Assembly: GCF_006980715.1 (NCBI RefSeq)
Contig: NZ_SBHN01000001.1
Coordinates: 1 to 64,000 of the forward strand
DNA from: Telmatospirillum sp. J64-1
GTDB lineage: Bacteria; Pseudomonadota; Alphaproteobacteria; Rhodospirillales; Magnetospirillaceae
Direction of reading: 5' to 3'
DNA length: 64,000 nucleotides
Part shown: positions 7,667 to 16,951 of the stretch, in pieces
How positions within the stretch are numbered: the stretch's first letter is position 1
How the letters are laid out: each line of letters starts with the position of its first letter
Position numbers and translations under genes: made by a program
The notes under the pieces: model-generated
Seen by the model: only the letters and a program-made list of their open reading frames with translations
The model's database searches: none
What the model was told of the DNA's origin: nothing

Positions 7667-9166
7667 GTGTTTGACGGAATCCTCGCAGCGCTGACGCCTC
7701 TAAGCCTTGCATTTGCAGTCGGCGGGGTGGTTCTTGGCATCATCATCGGCGCCATTCCGGGGCTGACGGCGACTTTCGGGATTGCCCTCCTGATCCCCGT
7801 GACTTTCCTGATGTCTCCCGAGCATGGGATGATCATGCTGGCGGGGATCTATGCCGGTGCGATCTATGGCGGAAGTATCTCTGCGATATTGCTCAACATT
7901 CCCGGGACCCCAGCGTCGATCGTCAGTGCCTGGGAGGGACATGCGCTGGCGAAACGGGGGCAGGCGCCGCTGGCACTTGGCATTTCCGCAATTGGGTCTG
8001 GGGCCGGAGGCGTCTTGGCCGCGATTGCCCTGATGTTTATGACGCCGCTTTTGGCGCGGCTGGCTCTCAGCTTCGGCGCTCCCGAATATGTCATGCTGGT
8101 GGTCTTGAGCCTGATCATCGTGATCGTGATGCTCGACACGCCTATTTTCGCGAATATCACCGGCGTTTTCATCGGCCTGATCATCGCCGCCGTGGGAATC
8201 GATCCTGTCAGCGGCACGCCGCGTCTCACATTCGGGTTCTATCAGCTCTATTCCGGCTTCAGCATCGTCGCCGTATTGGTGGGCTTCTTTTGCCTGCCGC
8301 AGGCCATCCTGCTCGCGGCAGAGGCGATTGCCGGGGTGTCCACGGGTGTTTTGGGACGGGTGGAGGCAACCAAACCGGGACAGGTTCTGCGGCGATTGCT
8401 GAAGGATCGCTGGTTGGTGCTGCGTTCCTCGGCTATCGGCACGGGGCTGGGCATCCTTCCGGCGGTAGGACCGGAATCGGCGCCGCTCGTTGCCCATGCG
8501 GTCGAACGGCGCCTTTCCGACAAGCCGCAGGACTTCGGCAAAGGCTCGGAAAGCGGTCTGCTGAGTGCGGAAACATCCGTCAGCGCCAATGTCGGTGGCT
8601 CTCTCATTCCGCTTCTGGCCCTAGGCATACCCGGCAGTGGGGCCGCGGCCATCTTCATCGGGGCCCTGACATTGCACGGTTTGCGTCCGGGTCCGCTGCT
8701 GTTCACGGAACGCCCGGAGGTCATGTATACCTTCTTCGCAGGCTTCCTGGCGGTGAACATCCTGATGATGATCATCGGGCTATTCGGAGCCCGTTACCTA
8801 GCCCTGCTTCTCCGTTTGCCCAAGGCCGCGATTGCCACCTACATCACCTTGTTCTCCATTTTCGGCGCCTATGCCGTCAATAACAGTATTTTCGATGTGT
8901 GGGTGATGATGGGGGCGGCGGGATTGGTGGTCATGCTGGGAGTGATCGGCATTCCCATCCTGCCGGTGGTCCTGGCTTTCATCCTCGGGGGCGTGCTCGA
9001 GAACAACCTGGCGATCATGCAGGCCCGGGCCAGCGACTGGACGTATTTTCTTGGGCGTCCCATTGCTCTGGGGCTGCTGGCAGTGTGCTTGCTGCTTGTC
9101 TTCGCCACGATGTGGCGCCGCCTCCGGAATAATGCCAAGGTCTTCGAGAAACAGGCCGCCGAGTGA
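7667..9166 (+). CDS. TTT transporter large membrane subunit (TctA family)
   Basis: A 499-residue polytopic protein with about 11-12 helices and typical TctA motifs: GIIIGAIPGLTATFGIALLIP, YAGAIYGGSISAILLNIPGTPAS and the second repeat ILPAVGPESAPLVAH...NVGGSLIPLLALGIPGSG. It starts with GTG at 7667, directly behind a strong AGGAGG at 7656-7661. It forms the ion-coupled channel with TctB and takes substrate from TctC. The three genes form one operon divergent from lysR. Confidence 0.92.
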   Translation: MFDGILAALTPLSLAFAVGGVVLGIIIGAIPGLTATFGIALLIPVTFLMSPEHGMIMLAGIYAGAIYGGSISAILLNIPGTPASIVSAWEGHALAKRGQAPLALGISAIGSGAGGVLAAIALMFMTPLLARLALSFGAPEYVMLVVLSLIIVIVMLDTPIFANITGVFIGLIIAAVGIDPVSGTPRLTFGFYQLYSGFSIVAVLVGFFCLPQAILLAAEAIAGVSTGVLGRVEATKPGQVLRRLLKDRWLVLRSSAIGTGLGILPAVGPESAPLVAHAVERRLSDKPQDFGKGSESGLLSAETSVSANVGGSLIPLLALGIPGSGAAAIFIGALTLHGLRPGPLLFTERPEVMYTFFAGFLAVNILMMIIGLFGARYLALLLRLPKAAIATYITLFSIFGAYAVNNSIFDVWVMMGAAGLVVMLGVIGIPILPVVLAFILGGVLENNLAIMQARASDWTYFLGRPIALGLLAVCLLLVFATMWRRLRNNAKVFEKQAAE

Positions 9167-9209
9167 CCTCCCTGGAGGGCGTGATCGCAGCGGGTTCCGC
9201 TGTCCAGCG

Positions 9210-9851
9210 TCACGCCCCGCCCACGATCCTGGGAATGGTGGTGCTGGCGCCGGTCAGGAAGGTAGTGACCGATTCCTTGACCATGGTGTCGATATCGGCC
9301 TCGACAGGCATTTCGTATACCCAGCGCCGGACGGAACGGTAGAAGAAGGTGCCGTGAAAGGCCCAGACCAGTTCGATCTCGGGCGGCGTCAGGTCCTCGG
9401 CGCCGACTTCGGGAAGGCCCAGTGAGACGCGCAGTTCGACGCAAATGGGAAGGATGAGCTTGGTGCGGATCAGGCTCAGATAGCGCCGGGTCAGTTCTTC
9501 CTTCTTCATGCCCGCCAGGATCAGGATCCTGATCCATTCCCGGTTGTCGACCACGCGGGCATATTGCTGATAGAAGGCCAGCAGGCGTTCCTCCAGCGGT
9601 ATGTCGCGGTCGCGCAGCAATTCTTCCCATTCGGGTTTCCAGCGCCCGACATAGACCTCCTGATAGACCCGTTCGATCAACTGCTCCTTGCTCGCGAAAT
9701 AGCGGTACAGCAGGGGCTGCGTGATGCCGATCCGGTCGGCCAACTGGCGCGTCTGGCCGTCGAATCCCTGATCCGCAAAGAAGCGGATCGCTTCCGTCAG
9801 GATCTGTTTTTCTCTATCCGCCGGGCTCAGCCTTTTGCGACTCGTGCTCAT
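9210..9851 (-). CDS. TetR-family transcriptional regulator
   Basis: A 213-residue TetR repressor. Residues about 8-55 form the helix-turn-helix (EKQILTEAIRFFADQGFDG, then LADRIGITQPLLYRYFASKEQLI), followed by an all-helical ligand domain. The open frame extends upstream to 9965, but that would translate the palindromic operator region; the ATG at 9851, beginning MSTSRKRLSPAD, is the natural start. It is divergent from the molybdenum hydroxylase genes. The palindrome between them (9919-9940) recurs before the aldehyde dehydrogenase at 17665, so this repressor probably controls both ends of the cluster. Confidence 0.88.
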   Translation of the reverse strand: MSTSRKRLSPADREKQILTEAIRFFADQGFDGQTRQLADRIGITQPLLYRYFASKEQLIERVYQEVYVGRWKPEWEELLRDRDIPLEERLLAFYQQYARVVDNREWIRILILAGMKKEELTRRYLSLIRTKLILPICVELRVSLGLPEVGAEDLTPPEIELVWAFHGTFFYRSVRRWVYEMPVEADIDTMVKESVTTFLTGASTTIPRIVGGA

Positions 9852-9918
9852 CGACCCGTCTTCGTCTCCTCTGTTCGCTGCCAAAAAACACGTTGACATC
9901 GGCTTTTGCAATATGCTG

Positions 9919-9940
9919 GTATTTATCAAACGATAAATAC
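9919..9940. promoter_or_regulatory. TetR-type operator, copy 1 (GTATTTATC-AAAC-GATAAATAC)
   Basis: A 22-bp perfect inverted repeat with 9-bp arms and a 4-bp AAAC spacer lies midway between the divergent tetR (start 9851) and the medium-subunit gene (start 9980). The 18-bp core is identical to that at 17629-17646. Confidence 0.75.
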
Positions 9941-9979
9941 AGGGTTGGCGCAGCCGCCGCAACAAGCCTGGGAGGAAAG

Positions 9980-10840
9980 ATGAAGGCGTCGGCCTTTGAC
10001 TATGCCCGTGTGGAATCCCTCGAGGAGGTGTTCGCGCTTTTCGCCGAATACGGCGACGAGGCGCGCATCATCGCCGGCGGCCAGACGCTTGTTCCCGCCA
10101 TGGCCATGCGGGTGGCGGCGCCGGCGCTGCTGATCGATATCAGCCGGCTGGAGGCGTTGCAGGGCATCGCCCGGAACGGGGACCGCCTGCGCATCGGTGC
10201 CTTCACCCGCTATGTCGAGCTTCAGCATTCTCCCTTGGTCGCCGAGGCGGCGCCGTTGCTGCATCGGGCGATTCCGCTGATCGCCCATGAAGCCATCCGC
10301 TCGCGGGGGACCTTCGGCGGCAGCCTCGCCAATGCCGATCCGGCCTCGGAAATGCCGGCCTGCGCCCTGGCCTTGGAAGCGGTCATGGTGATCGCCAATG
10401 CCGAGGGGGAACGCCGGGTCGCGGCGGCGGATTTCTTCCAGGGGCTGTACCAGACGGCGCTGGAGCCGGGCGATGTGCTGGTGGCCGTCGAAATCCCGGT
10501 GGCGCAAGACGGGATGCAGGGTGTCATCGAGGAACTGGTCCGCCGTCAGGGGGATTACGCCATGGTCGGCCTGGCGGCGACGGGCAAGGCCGCGAACGGC
10601 ATGCTGTCCGGGCCCCGCTTCGTCTTCTTCGGCGTCGGTGATCGTCCCGTCCTTGCCACGAAGGCTGCCGAGGCCCTGGCGGATGGTCCGATCTCGCCCG
10701 AGCACATCGCCGAGGCCCAGGCGGCCCTGGCCCAGGATTTCACGCCCCTTGGCGACATCCATTGCAGCCCGGCCACCAAGGCGCATCTGGCGCGGGTGCT
10801 GCTGGGCCGCGTCGTTTCCCGTCTGCTGGAACACCGATAG
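9980..10840 (+). CDS. Molybdenum hydroxylase FAD-binding subunit (CoxM/medium subunit family)
   Basis: A 286-residue FAD subunit of the xanthine dehydrogenase/CO dehydrogenase superfamily. It passes electrons from the molybdenum and iron-sulfur subunits to an acceptor. Motifs are the FAD-binding AGGQTLVPAMAMR near residue 34 and RGTFGGSLANADPASEMPA near residue 110. I chose the ATG at 9980, preceded by GGGAGGAAAG; the longer frame from 9893 would run through the operator. It is followed by the 2Fe-2S and molybdopterin subunits in the order M-S-L. Confidence 0.92.
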   Translation: MKASAFDYARVESLEEVFALFAEYGDEARIIAGGQTLVPAMAMRVAAPALLIDISRLEALQGIARNGDRLRIGAFTRYVELQHSPLVAEAAPLLHRAIPLIAHEAIRSRGTFGGSLANADPASEMPACALALEAVMVIANAEGERRVAAADFFQGLYQTALEPGDVLVAVEIPVAQDGMQGVIEELVRRQGDYAMVGLAATGKAANGMLSGPRFVFFGVGDRPVLATKAAEALADGPISPEHIAEAQAALAQDFTPLGDIHCSPATKAHLARVLLGRVVSRLLEHR

Positions 10841-10851
10841 GAGAGACGGGC

Positions 10852-11349
10852 ATGGATCCCACCTTCCCCATTACCCTGACCGTCAACGGCACCGAAATGG
10901 TCCGTGAAGTGCCGGTGCGGCAGACCCTGGCCGATTTCCTGCGTCAGACCCTTGGCCTGACCGCCACCCATGTCGGCTGTGAACATGGCGTCTGCGGCGC
11001 CTGCACCGTCAGGATCGACGGCCGCATCGCCCGCGCCTGCCTGACCTTCGCCATCCAATGCGACGGCGCTGCCATCGAGACATTGGAGGGCATGGCCGAA
11101 AGCGGAAAGATCGCGGATCTCCAGCAGGCCTTCCATCGCCGCAACGCCTTGCAATGCGGCTTCTGTACCTCGGGCATGCTGGTCACGGCGGCGCAGTTGC
11201 TGGAAGAGAATCCGCGTCCCAGCCGCGAGGAAATCCGAGAGATCATTTCCGGGAATTACTGCCGTTGCACCGGCTATCATGCCATCGTCGATGCCGTCGA
11301 GGAGACCGCCGAGGCGCGGGCGAAGTCCGAGCCGGAGGGCGCACGATGA
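10852..11349 (+). CDS. Molybdenum hydroxylase 2Fe-2S subunit (CoxS/small subunit family)
   Basis: A 165-residue iron-sulfur subunit with two [2Fe-2S] clusters. The N-terminal plant-ferredoxin-type cluster uses CEHGVCGAC and a fourth Cys in RACL. The C-terminal cluster uses CGFCTSGM and NYCRCTGY. Its length is normal. The ATG at 10852 follows GGAGAGACGGGC, and the stop overlaps the next start as ATGA. It relays electrons from molybdopterin to the FAD subunit. Confidence 0.94.
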   Translation: MDPTFPITLTVNGTEMVREVPVRQTLADFLRQTLGLTATHVGCEHGVCGACTVRIDGRIARACLTFAIQCDGAAIETLEGMAESGKIADLQQAFHRRNALQCGFCTSGMLVTAAQLLEENPRPSREEIREIISGNYCRCTGYHAIVDAVEETAEARAKSEPEGAR

Positions 11350-13733
11350 GCGCCGAGGGAAAAGCCATCCGCCCGGCCGCGACCGGATATATCGGCCAGC
11401 CGGTGCCGCGTCCCAACGCCCGGCGTTTGCTGGAAGGCAGGGGGCGCTACACCGACGACATGGTGCTGAACCGGATGCTCCATGTCGCCTTCGTCCGCAG
11501 CCCCTATGCCCATGCCCGCATCCTCGCCATCGATACCGAGGCGGCGCGGGCCGTGCCGGGTGTGGCCGCGGTGGTGACGGGGCGAGACATCGCCGAGATT
11601 TGCCAGCCCTGGGTGGGTGTTCTCGGCCATTTCCCCGGCTTGAAATCGGCCCCGCAATATCCCCTTGCCGTGGAACGGAGCTGCTGGCAGGGGGAACCGG
11701 TCGTGGCGATCGCGGCCGAGACCCGGGCCATCGCCGAGGATGCTTGCGAGAAGGTCCTCGTCGAGTGGGAGGAATTGCCTGCCGTTGTCGATATGCAGAC
11801 GGCCCTGGCCCCGGAAACGCCGGTCATTCACGAGGAATTGGGCGACAACCTGGCCTTTGGTCTGGAACTCAAGGCCGGTTCCCCCGAGGATGCCTTCGCC
11901 AAGACCGCCGTGGTGGTGGAGGAGACTTTCAGCTTCGGCCGCCATACCGGCGTGACGCTGGAGCCGCGCAGCCTGATCGCCGATTTCGAGCCCGGCGAAC
12001 GCCGCCTGACCGTCCATCATGCGACGCAGACGCCTTATCAGATGCAGGATGTCTATGCGCGGCATTTCGGCCTGGACGAGGAGAAGGTGCGGGTCGTCGC
12101 GCCCGATGTCGGCGGCTCCTTCGGTCTGAAGCTCCATGTCTACGGCGAGGAGATGGCGACCTGTGCCTTGAGCATCCTGCTCGGACGCCCGGTCAAGTTC
12201 GTTGCCGACCGGCTGGAATCCTTCCTGACCGACATCCATGCCCGCGACCATCAGGTACGGGCGCGGATGGCGGTGTCGGCCGAGGGGGAAATCCTGGCCA
12301 TGGATGTAGAGGACGTGACCGGCATCGGGCCGTATTCCGTCTATCCCCGCACCAGCGCCGTCGAGGGCAACCAGGCCATCCGCCTGATGGGTGGTCCCTA
12401 TCGCATGCCCAATTATCACGGCGTGCTGAAGGTGGTGTTCCAGAACAAGACGCCGACCTGCCAGTACCGAGCCGTCGGCCATCCCATCGCCTGCGGGGTG
12501 ACGGAAGGGCTGGTGGACATGGCGGCACGCCGTCTGAACCTGGATCCGTTGGAAATCCGCCGGCGCAATGTGGTGACGGCGGAGATGTATCCCCACACCT
12601 CGCCCACCGGCTATTTCTTCGAGCGCCTGTCCCATGAGGAATGCATCGCCAAGATCGAGGCGATGATGAACTATTCCTCGCTGCGGGAAGAACAGGCAAG
12701 GCTGCGCGAGCAGGGCATCTACCGGGGCATCGGCTTCGCCACCTTCATCGAGATCACCAATCCCGGCCCGGCCTTCTATGGCGTCGGCGGCGCCCGTGTC
12801 TCGTCGCAGGACGGATGCGTGATGAAGCTCGAACCCTCGGGCCGCGTGCGCTGCTCGGTCAGCGTGACGGAGCAGGGGCAGGGTACCGAGACGGTGATGG
12901 CGCAGATCGCCGCTACCCATCTGGGCGTGAAGCTGGACAGCGTGACGGTGCTGACGGGCGATACCCAGGCGACCCCCTATGGCGGCGCCACCTGGGCCTC
13001 GCGCGGGGCCGGGATCGGCGGCATGACCGTGCTGCGTGCCGCCCAGGCCCTGCGCGGCAAGCTGCTGGAACTGGCGGGCATCATTCTGCAGCGGGGTCCG
13101 GAAACCCTGGACCTGCGGGAAGGCGTGATCGTCGAAGCCGATACCGGCATGGCGCGGATGGATCTGGCCGAGCTGGGGCGGATCGCGTATTTCCGCCCCG
13201 ACACGCTGCCGCCCGACTTCCATCCCGACCTGACCGTGGCGCGGCATTATGTTCCGCAGGGGCTGCCCTTCGCCTTTACCAACGGCATCCAGGCCTCTCA
13301 TCTCGAACTCGATCCCGAGACCGGGCTGGTGCGTCTTCTCGACCATTGGGTGGTCGAGGATTGCGGCACGATCCTCAATCCCTTGCTGGTCGATGAACAG
13401 GTGCGGGGAGGCGTGGTGCAGGGCCTGGGCGCGGCGCTGTTCGAGGAATGCCTCTATAACGAGGCCGGGCAGATGATCAATGGCAGCCTGGCCGATTACC
13501 TGCTGCCGATGGCCAGCGAAATGCCCGACATTCATGTCGATCACGTCTCGACCCCCACCCAGTTCACGCCTTTGGGCGCCAAGGGGGTGGGTGAGGCCGG
13601 AACAGCGGGGGCGGCGGCGGCGGTCATGAACGCCGTCAACGATGCCCTGGCCCCGTTCCAGGTCAGCCTTGCCCAGATGCCTTTCACGCCCGAGCGCATC
13701 CTGCGGGCACTCGGCAAGATCCCCTCTTCGTAA
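11346..13733 (+). CDS. Molybdenum hydroxylase large (molybdopterin) subunit, form II/unknown substrate
   Basis: A 795-residue catalytic subunit that binds Mo-molybdopterin-cytosine dinucleotide and hydroxylates a carbon centre with water. It has the usual GQPVPRPNARRLLEGRGRYTDD opening, internal GGSFGLK, and the catalytic Glu in GVGEAGTAG (Glu750). The loop that reads AYRCSFR in true form-I CO dehydrogenases is instead CQYRAVGH (Cys372-Gly-His region), so CO oxidation is unlikely. The start overlaps the small-subunit stop by 4 bases. The neighbouring TRAP transporter, CoxG-like protein and CoA-acylating aldehyde dehydrogenase suggest an imported organic acid or aldehyde as substrate (inference). 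Confidence 0.9.
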   Translation: MSAEGKAIRPAATGYIGQPVPRPNARRLLEGRGRYTDDMVLNRMLHVAFVRSPYAHARILAIDTEAARAVPGVAAVVTGRDIAEICQPWVGVLGHFPGLKSAPQYPLAVERSCWQGEPVVAIAAETRAIAEDACEKVLVEWEELPAVVDMQTALAPETPVIHEELGDNLAFGLELKAGSPEDAFAKTAVVVEETFSFGRHTGVTLEPRSLIADFEPGERRLTVHHATQTPYQMQDVYARHFGLDEEKVRVVAPDVGGSFGLKLHVYGEEMATCALSILLGRPVKFVADRLESFLTDIHARDHQVRARMAVSAEGEILAMDVEDVTGIGPYSVYPRTSAVEGNQAIRLMGGPYRMPNYHGVLKVVFQNKTPTCQYRAVGHPIACGVTEGLVDMAARRLNLDPLEIRRRNVVTAEMYPHTSPTGYFFERLSHEECIAKIEAMMNYSSLREEQARLREQGIYRGIGFATFIEITNPGPAFYGVGGARVSSQDGCVMKLEPSGRVRCSVSVTEQGQGTETVMAQIAATHLGVKLDSVTVLTGDTQATPYGGATWASRGAGIGGMTVLRAAQALRGKLLELAGIILQRGPETLDLREGVIVEADTGMARMDLAELGRIAYFRPDTLPPDFHPDLTVARHYVPQGLPFAFTNGIQASHLELDPETGLVRLLDHWVVEDCGTILNPLLVDEQVRGGVVQGLGAALFEECLYNEAGQMINGSLADYLLPMASEMPDIHVDHVSTPTQFTPLGAKGVGEAGTAGAAAAVMNAVNDALAPFQVSLAQMPFTPERILRALGKIPSS

Positions 13734-13895
13734 GGTCCGGGAAAAGGAGCGGCAGCGGCAAAGGGAAAGTTCAGTTAGTGTGCGAATTCTGGTGCGGTTC
13801 TGGGAGGCCGCGCTAGACCAGCGCTATTCGGAACAAGTATTCGCGGGACGGGCTGCCACGCGGCAGCCACAAGAAACAATATGGGAGGAATGTTC

Positions 13896-14972
13896 ATGAT
13901 GCATGTCCGCAATATCGTGGCGTCCTGTGGCCTGGCCGCTCTCGTCAGCACCGGGGCCACGGCTGCCAATGCCACGGAAACCATCCGTCTGACCATCGCG
14001 TCCAGTCATCCGACGACCATTCACTGGGTCGGGGTGATGGACAATGTCTTCAAGCCCGAAGTCAACCGGATCCTCGAGGAGAATGGCGGCAATTATCAGA
14101 TCCAGTGGACCGAGGCCTATGGCGGGTCGCTCTACCGCTACCGCGAGACCCTGAGCGCGGTTCGCGAGGGCATCACCGATATCGGCTGGATCGGCACCCT
14201 GTGGGAAGGCTCGGCCCTGCCGCTGCAGAACGTCACCTATTACACGCCCTTCATCACGGACGATCTGTCGCTGGTCCTCAAGGTGATGGACGACATCCAG
14301 TCGAACGTGCCGGAGATCCGCAGCACCTGGGAAAACAACGGCGTGGTCTTCCTGGGCGGGGCCGGCACGGACAGCTATCACCTGTGGACCAAGTTCCCGA
14401 TCAATTCCCTTGAGGACCTACGGGGGCGGCGGATTTCCGCGCCCGGCGTCTCGGCCACCTGGCTGGAGGGAACGGGGGCCGTGCCCGTCGATGGCGGCCT
14501 GACGACCTATTACACCGACATCCAGACCGGCGTGTCCGAGGGCACCCTGTCCTTCGCGACCGGTATCCTGCCGACCAAGGTGCACGAGGTGGCGCCCTAC
14601 ATCACCAAGGTCAGCCTCGGCGCCATGTATCTGGGGGCCGTCGGCATCAACAAGGACCGCTGGGACAGCCTGCCGGAAGAAGTGCAGAAGGCCCTGGTCG
14701 AAGCCGGGCACAAATACCGCGAGGCCCTGGCCGAGGAAATCGAGTCGGGCAGCGAAGCCGCCTTGCAGCAGATGGAAAAGGAAGGTGCGAAGATTTCCGT
14801 CCTGCCCGAGGAAGAGCGCCTGAAATGGGTGAACGCCATGCCCAACATCGCCCAGAAATGGGTGGCGGATAACGAGGCCAAGTCGCTGCCTGCGGGCATG
14901 GTCCTGCAGCGTTATCTGGACGGTATCCGCGCCGCCAGCCAGACGCTGGTCCGCGACTGGGACAAGCAGTAA
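13896..14972 (+). CDS. TRAP transporter solute-binding protein (DctP family)
   Basis: A 358-residue periplasmic receptor of a TRAP transporter. The signal peptide ends near TGATAANA, followed by the mature start ETIRLTIASSHPTTIHW. The DctP fold is shown by RETLSAVREGITDIGW, then ISAPG, and by YYTDIQTGVSEGTLSF, which corresponds to the usual ALQ-GVVDG region. ATG 13896 follows GGGAGGAATGTTC; ATG 13899 is equally possible. It lies 160 bases after the molybdenum hydroxylase and is followed by DctQ and DctM, so it probably supplies that enzyme with its substrate. Confidence 0.9.
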   Translation: MMHVRNIVASCGLAALVSTGATAANATETIRLTIASSHPTTIHWVGVMDNVFKPEVNRILEENGGNYQIQWTEAYGGSLYRYRETLSAVREGITDIGWIGTLWEGSALPLQNVTYYTPFITDDLSLVLKVMDDIQSNVPEIRSTWENNGVVFLGGAGTDSYHLWTKFPINSLEDLRGRRISAPGVSATWLEGTGAVPVDGGLTTYYTDIQTGVSEGTLSFATGILPTKVHEVAPYITKVSLGAMYLGAVGINKDRWDSLPEEVQKALVEAGHKYREALAEEIESGSEAALQQMEKEGAKISVLPEEERLKWVNAMPNIAQKWVADNEAKSLPAGMVLQRYLDGIRAASQTLVRDWDKQ

Positions 14973-14991
14973 CCCAAAGAGGGAGCGTCCG

Positions 14992-15573
14992 ATGAGCTAT
15001 ACCCCTTCGGTCCCCGCGGGCGCCGATGAAAGCGCTCTAATCACCATGAAGATTCTGTCCAGGCCCCTTGGCTGGCTGAATGCTTTGGGGGCGGCTTGGC
15101 TTCTGTTGTTGATGGCGCTGATCTGTGCCGATGTCATTGGACGCTCCTTCTTCAATTCACCCATTACCGGCGTTGCCGAGATCGCGGCTTATTCCGTGGT
15201 CGCCATCACCTTCCTGCAGCTTCCCGCCGGGGTGCTGGCGAACCGCATCACGCGGACGGACCTGATCATCGAGCCGCTGACGACGCGCTGTCCGCGCGTC
15301 GGTTATGCCCTGGAAGCGGTCTTTGCCGTAATCGGGGCGGTGATGTTCGTGATCGTCTTCTACGGTAGCTATCCGTTCTTCATGAATGCCCTGGCCCGGA
15401 ACGAATTCTACGGGGTGCAGGGCGTCTTCACCGTGCCCACCTGGCCGGTCCGGCTGATCATCCTGATCGGCGCCGCGGCGACCGCCTTGGTCTTCTGCCT
15501 GAAGGCGCTGCTGTACCTAGCCGCCGTCTTCCGCCCCCAACTGATGCCGAAAGGTAACGAGGACACGCCATGA
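14992..15573 (+). CDS. TRAP transporter small permease (DctQ family)
   Basis: A 193-residue protein with four hydrophobic segments (about residues 28-50, 62-85, 105-125, 150-175), the size and topology of DctQ. It contains the typical CADVIGRSFFNSPITGVAEI region. The start follows GAGGGAGCGTCCG. The stop overlaps the DctM start (ATGA). It forms the membrane complex with DctM. Confidence 0.88.
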   Translation: MSYTPSVPAGADESALITMKILSRPLGWLNALGAAWLLLLMALICADVIGRSFFNSPITGVAEIAAYSVVAITFLQLPAGVLANRITRTDLIIEPLTTRCPRVGYALEAVFAVIGAVMFVIVFYGSYPFFMNALARNEFYGVQGVFTVPTWPVRLIILIGAAATALVFCLKALLYLAAVFRPQLMPKGNEDTP

Positions 15574-16889
15574 GCGGGCTCGAAATCGGACTCATCCTCA
15601 TCGCCGTGATGGTGCCGCTGATCCTGATCGGCATGCATATCGGCATCGCCCTGATCTTTCTGTCCTTCGTCGGCGTCTGGCTGATCCGCGATAATTTCGA
15701 CCTGGCGACGCGCCTGGTCTCGCTGACCATGTATGGCGGCATCTCGGATTATTTGTTCGCGACCATTCCGCTTTTCGTGCTGATGGGGCTGCTGGTCAGC
15801 ATCTCCAATGTCGGCAAGGACACCTTCGACGTGGCCGAATGGGCCTTGCAGAAGGTACGCGGCGGGCTGGGCGTGGCGACCGTGGCCTCGAACACGGTCT
15901 TTGCCGCCGTGACCGGCATCTCCATCGCCTCGGCGGCGGTGTTCACCCGGGTTGCCGTGCCGGAGATGATGCGCCATGGCTATCGCCCCGGCTTCGCCGT
16001 CGGGACCGTGGCGGGCAGCTCGATCCTGGGTATGCTGATCCCGCCCAGCCTGCTGCTGATCATCTTCGGCGTGCTGGCCGAGGAATCCATCGGCCGCCTG
16101 TTCCTGGCGGGCCTTCTGCCCGGCCTGCTGATGGCGGTGGGCTTCTCGGCTATGATCATCCTGACCGCCAAATTCGCGCCCCATCTGGTCAAGGTGCCGG
16201 GACACAAGGCGGATGTGGAGGCGCGCCTGCAGGAAACGCTGGGTTCGGCCACGCGCAAGACGGTGCCGATCACCGCCCTGGTGGTGCTGATCGTCGGCGG
16301 CCTGTATTCCGGCCTGTTCACGCCCACCGAAGCCGGTGCGGTGGGGGCCGCCGGGGCCCTGGTCATCGCCCTGATCCGCCGCCGCCTCGATCTGCCGAAA
16401 TTCTGGCGGGCCCTGGTGGAAACCGGCTATGTCTCCGTCGGCATCCTGTTCCTGCTGATCGCGGCAGGGATGTATAGCCGCATGCTGACCATGGCGGGCG
16501 TGCCCATGGCGGTCGGCGACCTGATCTCGCATCTGGGGCTGGGGATGTATGGCTTCCTGCTGGTCTACATCCTGCTGGTTCTGCTGTTGGGCATGGTGCT
16601 GGACAGCACCTCCATCCTGCTCATCCTGGTGCCGATCGCCGCGCCCATCGCCAGCAGCTTCGGCATCGACCTGATCCACTTCGGCATCATCACGGTGATT
16701 GCCGTCGAGATCGGCCTGCTGACCCCGCCCTTCGGGATTTCCGCCTTCACCGTCAAGGCGGCACTCGATGACAAGCGGATACGTGTCGAAACGGTGTTCC
16801 TGGGCGCCGCGCCCTATGTCGGCATCATGCTGGCGGTGCTGGCCTTGATCGTCTTCTTCCCTGGGATTTCCACTTTCCTGGCGCGGTGA
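15570..16889 (+). CDS. TRAP transporter large permease (DctM family)
   Basis: A 439-residue polytopic protein with about 12 helices and DctM signatures: ATIPLFVLMGLLVS, GSSILGMLIPPSLLLIIFGVLAEESIGRLFLAGLLPG, GLFTPTEAGAVGAAGAL and GLLTPPFGISAF. It carries the sodium-coupled transport path. It is the last gene of the plus-strand unit and is followed by a strong terminator. Confidence 0.93.
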   Translation: MSGLEIGLILIAVMVPLILIGMHIGIALIFLSFVGVWLIRDNFDLATRLVSLTMYGGISDYLFATIPLFVLMGLLVSISNVGKDTFDVAEWALQKVRGGLGVATVASNTVFAAVTGISIASAAVFTRVAVPEMMRHGYRPGFAVGTVAGSSILGMLIPPSLLLIIFGVLAEESIGRLFLAGLLPGLLMAVGFSAMIILTAKFAPHLVKVPGHKADVEARLQETLGSATRKTVPITALVVLIVGGLYSGLFTPTEAGAVGAAGALVIALIRRRLDLPKFWRALVETGYVSVGILFLLIAAGMYSRMLTMAGVPMAVGDLISHLGLGMYGFLLVYILLVLLLGMVLDSTSILLILVPIAAPIASSFGIDLIHFGIITVIAVEIGLLTPPFGISAFTVKAALDDKRIRVETVFLGAAPYVGIMLAVLALIVFFPGISTFLAR

Positions 16890-16914
16890 GTCTCCCCCAC
16901 AAGCGCTCAGACTG

Positions 16915-16951
16915 GGCGCCCGCAGCATGACGCTGCGGGCGCCATTTTTTT
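16915..16951 (+). terminator. Intrinsic terminator after dctM
   Basis: A perfect 12-bp GC-rich stem (16915-16926 with 16932-16943, loop ATGAC) is followed by ATTTTTTT. It closes the hydroxylase/TRAP operon. The run of T overlaps the stop of the convergent coxG-like gene. Confidence 0.88.

Noticed and set aside
11277-13544. 755-residue open frame antisense to the molybdopterin subunit
   Set aside because: It lies wholly inside a well-recognised gene; composition is the His/Gln/Gly/Arg-rich pattern of a GC-rich shadow frame, with no family motifs.
11346-13733. True aerobic CO dehydrogenase (CoxL)
   Set aside because: The AYRCSFR active-site loop is absent; CQYRAVGH stands in its place.
15408-16928. 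506-residue antisense open frame opposite the DctQ/DctM genes
   Set aside because: Extremely Gln/His/Asp-rich sequence complementary to membrane-helix codons; a shadow.
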